Assembly (NCBI GenBank): GCA_037952775.1
Contig: JBANAY010000004.1
Span: 13,454,001 to 13,518,000 of the forward strand
Reading direction: 5' to 3'
DNA: 64,000 nt
From: Clonostachys chloroleuca
Taxonomy: Eukaryota; Ascomycota; Sordariomycetes; Hypocreales; Bionectriaceae
Position numbers and translations under genes: made by a program. How positions within the stretch are numbered: position 1 is the first letter of the stretch; each line of letters opens with the position of its first letter. The notes under the pieces were generated by a model, which was not told where the DNA came from, searched no databases, and worked only from the letters and a program-made list of their open reading frames with translations. This document shows positions 44,268-56,982 of this stretch, one piece after another.

Positions 44268-47200
44268 AAAATGAGGGGAAAAGATCAAAGGTTTAAAAAA
44301 GCTCACACACCCCAGAATTATGGGGGGAAGAGGGGAGAGAATGGAGGCACATGAAGCATTGAGATGCTGGGATTTGCCGTGCGATTGTTTTCACTTGGAT
44401 GAGTAGCAAGTTGGAGAAGGGGGAAAAGATTCATTAGATTGATTTCATAGGGGTTCATGTTTTGCCCAAAGTGTTGTAAACAAAAGAATACCACATTGAA
44501 TTTGCTTCGTGGCTACACGTCTGGAATCCATTCAGGCAATTCTCTGGCGATGTCCATGTCGACAATATCCCAGCAGGTTTTGGCCCCTTTGTGCGACGTG
44601 AGTCACCCGTAGTCTGGTCCCTCTCTAAATAGCCATCAATCTACCAGATCGTGGCGGCGGAAAAGATTGCCGAGAAATTTTCAGCCGTTTGAATCCCTAG
44701 ATGTAAGACGCGCCACTGGAAAGTAAGTCATTGTTTTGTCTTGTCACATTCGGATCAAAGGCTGCCTTGACTTGGGGAAACACCGCATCCAACCGGCATG
44801 TAAATACCCTATGCTTCCCAGCCGGTGGCCACCAATCTGTGAACCAGGGCCGCCCGTGGAAAGCCACGCATAGCTTGACCAGTTGGATGGCCAGGTAGTT
44901 ACTCTTGGATCACCTCGGGGGATCAAGCAGGTCGAGCGGCTTCGCATTTCCCCTCACTCCTCCCTGCCTGATTAGGTCTCGTCCCCTCATTCAATTCCCG
45001 CCTAATTGAAACAATGTGCCGCGTCTCCCACCGCAACAGAGCAGAGTGATGGTCGGGCATGGGCTGGAGGCCCTGTCCCCTCCCCATCAACCCCTTCACA
45101 TTCACTCCGTCCCCAACTCCAGACCACAGCTCTTTCTGAGATTTGGGAAGCTGTTTCCCCAATCTGTTTTCCAGATCTTCTTCTCTTTCGTCGGTGAAAG
45201 GCGGAGAGTACCATCCGTTGGCATCATTCTCGTCACCGCTCCCCTGCCCATACTTCTGGATCTCGCAGGCATTATCTACCTTGACAAGAACGGACATCCC
45301 CACCAACAAATATTGACCTACGTATTCCTATCGCAACACCCGGAGTGGTTCTTCCCTAAGAGGGTGTAAATGTGCATGTGTGCATATGTGATATATGTGT
45401 GTGAGTGTAGAAATGGGTGGGTGGCGTGTGCGCGAGGGTACATGTAACTCTGCCCATGTGTGTCTCCTGTGATCCAAGCGATGAAGCGCCGCATTAGTAA
45501 AACGCCACCAACGTCCATCCTTGTCTCCTGGAAGGGAGCCAAGGCAGGCTAACCACTGGTTCCCTGCCCTGCCTGCCAGAAACGGCGAGGTCTGGGACGG
45601 CTCGGTGAGATGGTGGTGAAGGCTTCTGTTGTGTAACACAAAACTGACCAGGGTGAGCGGATGGTGGTGTGAACTAGTTGGAGGACTGGTTCAGCTCTGG
45701 ATGCTAAAATCAAGCACCTGGGGCACAGGGGAAAAAGCAAGCTCGAAGCAGGCATGTTGCATCCCTTACTGATGCCGGCCAAACTACACCAGCGCACAAT
45801 AGCCCGCACCCAGGTGCTCAATGCGTGGGCCCTTGTGGGAAGTCCCCAAGATGTTTTCGCAGAAAGTCGGAGTACCTTTTACTTGGCAGCAGATCAGGTG
45901 GCACCCGCATTGGCCATCCGACGATGCAGCACCATATGCAAGTGAGAACGACTTCCAAGTCTAGCAGGACCTTGCAGCAAATCAAATACGCCACCTCGCC
46001 CTTGGGTCTTAATTTACGTCCCAACTTCGATCCCTGCAGGACATATTGAACCAAATCACGAGCACTAGACCTGACTGAGCAGCAATGCCGCTGGAGGGTC
46101 GGTCTTGTAGGGACGCCCAAATTGATGTGCTCTTGGGCTGGGACTTCGGCACACGGGAAGAGTGCTGGTAGAGGCCGGCTGGAATGGCTGTGATAAGAAA
46201 CTGGTCTACCTTGGCTGGTGCTGCACATTGAACGGAGGAGAGTCCGCAGGGAGGACATGTTAAAAAAACGGAGCAGCCTATCCGGATGCTTGAACTGCCC
46301 CGTGAAAATCAAGCTTTCGTACGCATATTCAAAAAGGAAAATGACGAGTCGTTTTCGCGATGCCAAGAAATCATGATGGCCACGACTTTCGGCACAGGCC
46401 ATGCCCGAGCACATCTTCCAAGGAGAGTTGTCTTGCGGTCAAGCCGGCGGTCACAAATGGGTTGGCACCGTCCTGCAATTAGCTCTCGAAAAAGGAAAAA
46501 CATTGCCTCCAGAGTTTAGGTTGCATTCAATCCATTCGATCGCTACCGTTACAGTATCTTCGTTTGATCTCGTGATGAATGCAACAGAGATCCGACCAGT
46601 CTGACGGTTTAGTCACCAAGGTAGTCATCATATGCGTCTATGATAGAACAAGAATTAGGCTACTGGTTTTTTCCTAATAGCGCCTGAGATCTATGTTCAA
46701 CCGTTGAATGCCACATGACACGAGGAAGTTATTCGATTGACATCTCACCTGAATTTCAGGAACAGGCTCTATGTCGCACATATTCATCAGATGTGAATTC
46801 TCGATACTGGATACAAGCAAAATCCATTTCGGGATAATTAGCCGATGAAGGGTCTCTCAAACGAAAAACTGATTCTTTCAAATGCTGGAGTATTCATTCG
46901 TTAGAGACTTCACGCCGAGCAACAGTACCGAAGTTAGGTTTCAGAGGTCTCCTTCCATCTCCAAGATGATTGTGAGAAATGGGAAGGCTTGGACATCCTA
47001 ACGGGGTTTGGGGCAGATTTGAAAGCAAGACTCCTTGTTCGACTCGCAAGGTGATCTCAAAGCAGCCAGTCCAACCGTGAAAGACAAGCTGGCAGGGTTA
47101 AGGAGCGCTTAGGAAGCGAGACGTAATCCTGTATGTTGGGTTCGGGGTTGGAGTTGGGGGTGCGGCGTAAGCACCAGCAGAGGATTTGATGGCGCGCAGC

Positions 47201-50200
47201 AAGTCTCTCAGTTGGGAAATAGGCTTTATCATCTGCGTTGGTAGTGTTGTTTTCCCGCGGGAACAACTAACCCTCAATGTATGTACAACTTTCCTGTGTC
47301 GCACTTTTGAGGTAGTGATTTGCCCACTTCGCAGATAGCAAGACAGGTGCACGTGGCGGCCGGCGGTCAAGTCCAGCTGTGACTTCTCATTGCCGCTGAG
47401 ATGGCTGGTCGCGATGTGCCGTAGGCAAAAATGCTACCCACCAGCGCCACCAGCGTCCTTTTGGTCTCCTCAGGTCAACGGGCTCACCAGTCTCACCTCA
47501 CACGAGCCCTGGCAACTAAAGCACGCCCTAAATTAGTCCCGGCTGCCAAATCGAGCAGCCGACAGGTGCTAGCAGATCTGGATGCGGGGATGCAACGTTC
47601 AAGGTCTCAAAGCAGCAAATGGCAGCGTCAAGGACGGAACATGGCGTAGCCTCAACGAAACAATTTCCCTGCAAGATGGAACCACATATGTAAGAGCAAG
47701 TCATGCTCTGGCAGGTTACGAGGCCGAGGGCGTAAGCAGACGCTATCAAGCTAGATAGGCTAGTCGATACGCCTGCCGTGTCGCACTCGAATGGGATCAT
47801 CGAGCTAACGCTGCCACTCTGTTTAGTACAGAGTTGAGTACAGCAAGCATGTGGTGGCTTCTCAGCTAGAGACGGAAAGCTGTTCGGGACTAGGATGTTT
47901 CATAAGATTGCTTATAGGCCAAAAATTTGTATGCACGCTCTCAGAAGTAAAAAAGGTGTGCCACTTGTGATCGTCGTATGCCGCCATGCGATATGCTTGA
48001 CGGGTGGAGTATAGTTGCTTTCGCTGCACTATCAACTGAGTTGACTCAAATCAATCACCCATGATGACATGGGCTATCAGCCACCTTTCTCCATCGCCAA
48101 AGCACAATGCGGTTCTCGTAGCCGCATAAGCCTCACTTTGGCTTAGAGGCTATCTCTTGTTTGGACGCGATGGAGCTTGGCAGGGCGTTTAGCCATTACA
48201 GGCCACTGACGTCTCTGGCAAGGTGATTAGGTTTGCAACGCCGGCCTCTGGCTTTTCAAGGATTCTGAGCTGGGTACCCAGTGGTGTCGTTTGTTCCAGG
48301 TCATATGCAGGCCTCAAGCAGGTAGATGGATTAGGGCGGGAAAATGATCGGGCGTCGAGCGAGGAGCGATTGCAAGCCAGAGATGCCTTGATTATTTTCT
48401 CCCACACACCCAACCCCATCGCTCGCCTCAGGTTCGGTTCGGGGACTCAACCTAAGGCCACGGCTGGACCGCACTGTCGGTGATTGATTGGCATGGCAGG
48501 TGACGGCTTACTAGTAAACTTTGGCTAGTATGTATCTGTCTGCAGGCAGCCACTTGGGGAGAGATTGTGTCGAAAAGTAAGGTAGGATGGTTGGGCTGAC
48601 TTACGAAAGAAGAGATGCGTACGTACTTGATGGTGGGCAGAAGCGAGTGTGTGGCCCCGAAGCCTCCACTTACAGCGAAGGAACGAGCCCTCGAAGGCGA
48701 GGAAAGAGCGGTCTCCGGAGCCTGCCGCATTGGCGTCGGAGCAGTCTACGTACCTACCTGACCTGGGCACACCTTCCTGCCACCCCACACGACCCGAGCG
48801 AGCTAGCAGCAAGAATCTCAGTCCTCGCTTACGATCACCACCACATTGCCTGGCGACTATCTACATATGGCAGTAGGTGCTTGACCTCGTGCCCTCTCCG
48901 TATCGGCATCCCTGCGTACCTGCTACCTTTCATCGTACCTTACAGCAGTGTTGATGTAACCGCCTCTCCGTACATGGTACATCGGTGCCTGAGGAGGGCC
49001 GCGACGCCGGTGCTACCCAGCTCCGGTTAAGTGACGGACACTGCGGGCATTGAACGTCGACCACGCCATACCAGAACCAATTCCGATCTTCTGACTCCAA
49101 CCGATATGAGTGCATAAAAGAAAGCTGCGCGGCATGGTGCAGATAGCTCCGCAACTTGACCCTCAATTGGGGAGCAAGCCAGTTTTGTCCCAAGTCGGAA
49201 GCCCAGACGCATCCGCCCTCAGAGCCGCCGTCTCAGAGCATCGCTGTGGGGTGGGGATGCCCTCACGGTACTATAACCGCCCCAACAGCGTTAGTCAGTC
49301 CCTGAGGAAGGAGACGGAAGAAAAGAACAAGTAACAACAGCCGCAATGATCCTCTGCGCATGTGGGGATATATCCGGATGGCCTAGTTTTGTGCTTTGGG
49401 ATCCCTTTGCACTGTGGTATTAGAGACTGTCGAGATGTTCGCCCACCGGAATCCTGACATTTCCATGTCTCACTTTATGGGCATAAAATGAACGCTTGCT
49501 CTTCCCAGGCAATGCGGTGCGCAAATGCACACAAGGTCTCATCAAGCTCCTAACCCACAACAATAAGAGGGCCATTGCTAGGAAACCCCTGCTTGGTTTT
49601 GGGGAATACCAAAACTGAACAGAAATAGGACCTGAATGAGCCACATCCCGACTGAGCCTGAGGTACCCACGTCTACAGGTTCAATCATTATGCTCCCATC
49701 TTCTTTTCTTTTTCTAGGCTTGACAGCCACCCGGGTGACAGACCTCTCATCTGCACGAGCCGTTTCGAATGTTCCGGCATGGCGCCATCCGTTCTTTGTT
49801 TCCAGCACTATGTGGCGGTGATCTCTCACACCCCCAGCTTTCTTCCTCCATTTCTTATTTCTTATTTCTGCTATTCCTACCAGGCCATGCTTGCGATATT
49901 CCAATTCTGCCCATCCACGAGGGTGTAGGTCTAGAAGAGGTGCCCCGAATTTTTCCTTTTGCCAAATGCAGGTTGGACCCTCTCTCAAGCTCTCCCTTTC
50001 CAAGCTCCCGGGATTGTTGCTAATTCGACGGGGCTTCCATAAACCTTGAAATTCATCAGGATACGGAAATAATTACCTGCCCGTGTTCTGACCGGCCGTT
50101 GGGAAAACAATGACCCATGTCGGGAAGAATCCCGGCAAAGGACATTTCCGGATCCTGAATGTTGGGTTTGAAAATCTCCTCTCACACAGGTGCCATCGTA

Positions 50201-53200
50201 CACCCCTCGCATGCAGACCAGGATGTGACAAGTAGTATGACCATCTCTGCCGCCTCTGACAGACCAGGGGCATCCTTGTAGCGCTTGGGAGATTCGCAGC
50301 TCCGGGAGCCCTGGGAATGCTTGATTCTCAATGGCAAGAGGGATAATATGGACTTGTGCATAGCTCCAATCCGTGGCCTGAGGTCCCTTGCTCTTGCTTT
50401 TCAATCAAATGGAGGAGGATAACGATATGCTACACTAGGTGGATGCTGCCATCCCCCAATTCCAGTAATCCGGGTTCGCTTTAGACCGAGATCATACAAG
50501 CCCTCGGGTGCAAAATCAGTAGCGAAGTGAAGGAAAAAAAAATCGAAAAAATCAAGACCAGGTCAGGCGCTTTGATCACCGCTAGCTGGCTTCCACGGCG
50601 GTCAATACGCACCAGGCGGAATCTGGAGCCTTGAACCCGTTCATTTCAACAGGGAATTGTTTCTGCGTACCACCTTGTACGCACAGCCCAGAGACAGAGA
50701 GTCTCCCCGATGCCCGCAAATCTTTTGTCCAACCTAGCCGATATTGCGGCGCAAGTTATGAAGAGGTACCCTAGGAGGTATAACAATATGGGCGAGTATC
50801 TGCACGAGGAGAGGCGTAGAGTAAAACGCCACCGCGCAAGAGGCAGTGGCGTGCGTAGTGTTGCAAAGGGGCTCGACCGAATGTGATCTGTCAGCAGCGT
50901 TGTGCATTGCCCTCGATGTCGACGAGTTACAAAGGAGGGGACAAGTGAAGGTAGTTTCTCCCACACAATCCCATGCGGCAGATGTCGATCTACCTGCTGG
51001 CGGCCATGGTGAGTGTTTCACCGCTGACTGTCTAGGCCGGTCGCCGTGGATGCCGTATGTACACCTTGCAGCCGGCCACCAGTCTGTCTCTCGGGGAGGT
51101 ACATATCTGTCTCCGTAGAGGGGTATTATGCTGGCAGCTAGGATTCCATTCTAATGACCGACACCTGCAGATGCAACTCACAGCTCCAGGGCACAGTAGT
51201 AAGCCAGTTGGTCGTATTTGAGACAGCAAGGGTACGCAGATGCTCCGTCAAGTGCCACTAGCGGAGAAGTAAATGTGTGGCTGCATATCCTCAGGCCATT
51301 GGAGGTTGAGGCATCACAATTGAGTGACGGGGGAGCAGACGCATAGCTCAAGTCGACAGCAATTCGGCTAGGCAAGCCAGGAGGAAACAGTTGGACAGAA
51401 GACATGGCGCTCAGCATGCTCTGGGCACTAGCTCGGGTATGCAACCATGTGTAGAATGCGCGATTACAACGCCAATGCGTAATTCAGCATTAGCATGTCT
51501 GGATCATATTCACTCATTCGGCTCGGCTGCATTAGCATTGGGATCAGGCGCTAGGCTCACGGGCATATGTAAACGCGACACGACACTCGCACAGGCGTCG
51601 AGGTACCTCGCAATGGCCCGTACTGGACAATGTCCAACCAGCCATGCCTTCCTTGCCTTACATTATATACGAAGCATGGTAAGGCAGGCACGTAATACAG
51701 GAGCACCTACCTTAGTCCTGGCGGCAGCTTCCACCTCACATGAACAGCCCCTGTTGGGCAGGCAGGCACGATCCCCGCCTGGGCCTTCCGGCAGGCTTGT
51801 CCTCACTTAGCAGGCTCTATCGCCCGACGCAAGGCAAGACAGCCCTGCCGATATGCACATGGACGACATCGAACTACAGTTGCAGCCAACCTACCTTACC
51901 TTGGGAATGTTACCTACTACCTTACCCTCTTGTCTCCTGTCTCGCACATGGCGGCAGACTGGCCTGCGGGTGAAGTAATGGCTGTCGCTGCGCCCATCCA
52001 TTGTCTCCATCCTAAGAGATCATGCAGCAGCAGCCCCCCCCTCAGCTCAGACCCTACCTGGGGGTCTTCTTGGACCAAGACACTCTTAGTGTGTGCATTC
52101 TGCAACCCGCCCAAAACCGTTTTCCGATCCCGCACTGTTCCCACACCAGTGACCAATCTGAAGCGTGAGGAAACTACACTCACAGGTTGGGCTAATTCTT
52201 CTCAGAGACATTCATTCTGGTGGCTTAACGGCCTGGCTCGACAGGCTCTCACTTATTTCTTGGCCCGGGACCATAATGTTACTAATCTCCATTTCCAACT
52301 GGTTGGCCTGGGCTGAAGCACCCACAATATTCGTGGCAACTGTCTCAGACGCTGAATCTGAAGCCATGGCTTTCGCGCTGTGGAGGTATTGGGTCGAGCC
52401 ATCACATCTAGAGGGACCGAGCGTTGTGATGGACGGCGGCATCAGTCAACCGCCCATCTATGCCCACGAGGTACTTCGGCACCAATTTCAATTTACTCCT
52501 CGCCGTGGTGTGCCATCACATCTGCCCACGCCAGCCTCAACACGGCACCGCACAATCTTGTAGTCACCGGGCAATAGAGGGGCCTGAACTCGGCGGCATT
52601 CGGTGCAGGACAGGTCCCCACCGTATAGTTTCTCTGGGCTGGCCTGGTGTGTGTGCAAAGAACCCAGCAAGCCCGGCACTGGCTGGTACACCCCCTCCAA
52701 GGTGCGTCTGCGTCTCTGGAGAGTACGTCTTCCATCACCTCCTGTCAACCAACCCTCCGCCTCACAACTCCACTGCACACCCACCACATCCACCGGCCTC
52801 CCTCCACAATGTCACCCCAGCACCCTGTCGACAGAGACCGACCAGGGTTAATATGCCAGTTCTGCGTGAGACAAAAAAGAAAGATGTGCTCGGGTCGTCT
52901 TGTAGCTATGTGTGGCTAAAGAGGGTACCTCCCGGTTTCGTATCCCCACGTACTTGGATATGCATGTACTGGCCGTCGTCGGCCAGCTCAAGCTGCGTGT
53001 ATGTGCCCATCCCTCTATCTGGCTTATCCTAGCTACTACCACCAACCGTCCCATCCACCTGCCGACTCCAGGGCATTCTCTTTTCTACTCATATCGGTTT
53101 TCTTTACTGAAATGGCTTGTTGTTTACCTGAGATAGACATTGATACTTGATCACTCCCTCCTCGCAGCAAGGACCCCGGGATAAGAAGCAAGGGCATCGA

Positions 53201-54965
53201 GCCCCCAAGGAGGAATCCCAGAATATTGAAAGCGGGCCCCGCCCATCGATCCCATCCCCCCCCCTGGCCTTGCTCAGTTTTTTCTCTTTTGAATCGTTTG
53301 GGGTGAGCACTACTTCCAGGTGGACAAGGTGGCTTGGCAGTCCTGATCGATTGGCTGCCAAACGGCTGGCTTTTCGACCTCTTTCAGCTCATATCGTTGT
53401 GTCAATCTTCAGTAACTTTCCTATTTTGTTGGCCGCTCCGATCTTGGACCCTTAGAAATCGAGAACTGTACCTGTTCCTCCCGCGCAAGCATTCCGTCCT
53501 GACGCTTATGTCTTCTGATCCTCTCTGGAGCACAGTACAGTGAGGATCAACTGGGTATTTGGGCGCGAACTGATTTTGTCGGCTCGTTTCTAGCACTGGT
53601 TTTGCTTCTTGGGTCTCTTATTTTTCAACTCGACATTTCCTCGACGTGACTGTCAATCCAGGACGGACAGACTCGCCCCTGTTTTAACCTTGCAACAACG
53701 AGAGGGCGCGCCAGACCCGAAGACGAACAGTGGAAAATCTCTCCGGGAAACAAATTTAGCTGGGGTTTCTTGGGATTGATTTCCCTCGCACCGTATCTTT
53801 GGTCTGGCTCTTGGACTCCAGCTTCGCGAAGCAAACCTCCCTCCCATTTGTCCGTCAATGATTGATACCCTGACCCAAGACTTGACCAACACGATTTCAC
53901 ATTGCATTTTGCGTTGTAAAGATCCTGAAGTCTTGTAAAGCGGCTTGCTCCCCCATGTCTCGCCTGTCAAACATTTTTATTCGTCCTTTGGTTATCTCAG
54001 TGCGCTTTCCTGGGAAGCTGCAAGCGCCCCCAGCCAGGACCAATAGTCAACGCCTACGCCCTGTTTGGCCCGTCTACTTTGAATCCGGTGCTTCCTCTGC
54101 ATTCGTCTTCGAAGCTTGTTGTCTAATCACCTATCCTCCAGCCGTTCCCTCCTAGAGGTGAGAGCGTCTCAACGGGGCCGGATTCTTTCTTTTCAGATCT
54201 GCTTTCCTAAGCAACCGGATACTCCTTGGCGTCCTTTTGAACAGCGCCGACAATCCATACACGACCGCCCATAGCTAGTGGGTGCGTGATCATCCCTCTC
54301 AAGGCACTATCCCAGACTGTCCACAGCTTGAGCCGTTCATCGGGGCAAGTTCCTCAGCCAATTTGGTGTCTCCGAATCAACCGTGACTTCACATTACATC
54401 GCCTACCAACAGTCCTGCTACACCTACACCACGGAGATCTTTTTGGTCTTCTACATTGCGCTAGCTAGTCGGTTATAACCCCACCCTCTGGCCTTGAAGC
54501 ACGAGCAGCCTCCCCATACATCTTTAGACACCCACACGCCCCGTCCCTCTGCAGTACGCACTAGTCTTACCCATTCATAACCAATCACTGTGCTTGAACC
54601 TCTCTTTCATAGCTTTAAAGCTACATTGCTCTCCTCAACCGTCCAAGGTGAGTGGCATCTTGTCGCTGCCTTGCTGCCTTGCTGCAACATTCAAATATCA
54701 TTTCCTCCACGGCTCAACTCCTGTAGGGAAAAAAACCTCCGGCAATATCACTGCCCACTTTCCTTGTCATTCACCACTCTACAGATCATTTATCATATTC
54801 TATGATCAGGCCCAAATCTCTCTAAACGTTCGCACTCTTGTCTCTCTCATCTAGAGTAGCTCGACACGTTATAAACTACCAAACCCGTTGCCCCCCAATC
54901 TTACCCATCTTTAGTATTCTTCAATCCCTCCCCTCCGTGTCTTTGAAGCCTCCCATCGTTTCAGC
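44268..54965. other. Gene-empty block, 10.7 kb
   Basis: I find no protein I can support. The longest frame, minus 45818-46414 (198 codons), is Ser/Arg/Cys-rich and resembles nothing. The DNA is not strongly AT-rich, so it does not look like RIP-mutated repeats. Features: a TG-rich simple stretch near 45366-45440; many ACCTACCTT/TACCTTACC words at 51650-51930; one CACGTG at 47350; CT-rich runs from ~53600 to 54960 that look like a long leader of the DUF2841 gene. It may hold non-coding RNAs, small intron-rich genes without known relatives, or a large regulatory region. Confidence 0.5.
45366..45440. repeat. TG-rich low-complexity stretch
   Basis: Loose repeats of ATGTGTG, CATATGTG and GTGTGAGTG over about 75 bases, in non-coding DNA. 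Confidence 0.6.
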
Positions 54966-56982
54966 ATGGTTCAAGAGTGGTCGTCGCGGGACCATCACCC
55001 GCGGCACTTCACGTGCCAACCTCCGGCTCGATATCAAACTGATATCATGGACCATAGGCGCTTCTACGAGTCCCAAGAATCTGTTCGACACCAACCACCC
55101 ATGGTATGCATTGAGATAACATGAGTGGCTGCTCTCTTCTGATCATGACAATAGGCCATCGACACTGCGCTTCGCTCCCACTGCGGTATCTGGGCTAAGC
55201 AGTACTTCGTGGCGGTAGTCATGGACGATGGAACGCCAGCCACATTCTTCAGCCCAGGGCAGAAGCTGCAGGACAGCGTTGTACGCCAGTTTTTTGATAT
55301 CAAGAAGTTTCAACAAGTGGTATCCTCTCTCGATACAGGTAAATAATTATATTCTATTAGCCCTTGTCGCTACTCGCTACTCCTTAGCATTTGCTAATAT
55401 CTACGGTGTTAGATCAAGCAACGAGCCACCCCCCTAGCTCTGAAGGATCCATGTACTTCAGACCACCTTATAACCATAGGCACCACACAAGTGATCGAAC
55501 CCGTTCGCAGAATGATGATGACGGTGAAGATGGGGGTAGCTATCCAGGACGACCGGGTCGGAAGCGCCCAAGATCACGCCAGACCATGGAGTACGAGGAA
55601 ATGCCCATGCCTATCATGTCCAGGAGGGGAATCCGAGTCTGTGACTCGAGAGCCCTGTGGGGATTTTACGATCAGCGTTTCAAGAGCTGCCAACAGTCTG
55701 CCTGCAAGCTGATTGCAAAAGCTTGGGTCAAAGCTGTCGAGCCCAAGAAGCAATCTACCCATCCATACACCGGTAGTGATGCAAAGGCTCCTGACTGGTG
55801 GCCGAAGCCTTGGGGGGATACCAAGGAAGACAGGGTCAGGCACAAAGAACCCGACCATCTTTACAAAAGAGGTAGGAAAAGTTGAAACTCTCATCGCAAC
55901 CATTAAGAGCTGACATCCCATCAGAACGAGTTCATCTTCTCAATCACATCCTCGCTATCATAGTGGAGCCGACCGCGAAGCAACACCCTGACGTCCGGAA
56001 ACTTCATCTAAATGTCAAGAAGCTAGAAGAGTGTACTAATGAGGCTCTCTCTGGCTTCTTCAGCGAGAACCCCCAAAATTCTGGTAAAAAGCGATTTCTT
56101 AGTGAGATTTTCAAGGTGGCAAAGCAGCAGGAGAGGTATAAGAATGGAGAAATCGGTATAGTAACCTACCTGGTCTCCCTTTCCATGGTGGTTCTAACAG
56201 GAAAAATAGACGCTGCTACCGAGGTCTACGTCCTGAACGACGACAGAGTTTCAGAGACTCAGACACCAGAACAGGAGGAAGTCCCAGCGAGCCGTGACCA
56301 CGAGGAACAGAATACATCACCTTCAACTCGGTCGACTGCCCAAGGCTTCCATCCAACTTCTCCCGCTGGCCACAGCCCTACTACAGCATCTCAGACAAGC
56401 TCGTTCGTCAACGAGATGCCTATGCGTAATACCCAGAATCCACCACCGCCTCCATCAATGGTGAATGATTTGACTAGCTCACACCACGGCTTCGTTGAGG
56501 AAGGTCTACCGGTCCATGGAACGACACCTGCCCATCATTCGAACACAACTATTAACGTCGACATGATACCCAATAGCAACACCAATGACTCGAGTCGCCG
56601 ATCCTCAGTGTTCGGGGAGTACAGTCACGTCGGCAATGGCATGTATACACAGCCATGGCAAACTGGAAGTACAGCATCCAATCCCCAAGCTGTTTATTCC
56701 CACAAACAGAACGGCCCGTCAACATCATTCGTCACTGCAGTTCCTTCTACGCCTCCCCCATCCTACATGAGGGGATCCTTCGTCGATACGATGACACAAC
56801 CAGGATATGATCCAACCCACAGTCAGGTGTACCGATCTGGGGACGTACCTTCAGGGCAGATTGGGCAGCAACAGACATACAACTACATGCCCAATGATAG
56901 TCGAGGACTTCAAGTACTTCCAGGTGTTTCCGAGGTAATAGACTCGGTGCCACGAGGCCACTTCAAAGACGAAATAATTTGA
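54966..56982 (+). CDS. DUF2841 (YDR124W-like helical bundle) protein, four exons
   Basis: Exons are 54966-55103, 55155-55338, 55413-55871 and 55925-56982, giving 612 aa. Donors are GTATGC, GTAAAT and GTAGGA; acceptors are AATAG, TTAG and ATCAG. The start ATG follows TCAGC. After an N-terminal part (first exon His/Gln/Arg-rich, second exon FVAVVMDDGTPATFFSPGQK) comes a Ser/Arg-rich linker with PGRKRPRSR, possibly a nuclear signal. The DUF2841 domain follows (~173-330): SRRGIRVCDSRALWGFYDQR, WPKPWGDTKEDRVRHKEPDH, then a helical region. The C-terminal ~240 residues are Ser/Thr/Asn/Pro-rich and disordered. The family takes its name from yeast YDR124W, and a member lies in the subtelomeric hrmA-associated cluster of Aspergillus fumigatus; molecular function is unknown. 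A nuclear regulatory role is inference. Confidence 0.85.

Noticed and set aside
45818..46414. 198-codon minus-strand frame in the gene-empty block
   Set aside because: Begins at an ATG but lacks recognisable domains and protein-like composition, and other frames overlap it. Not enough to call a gene.
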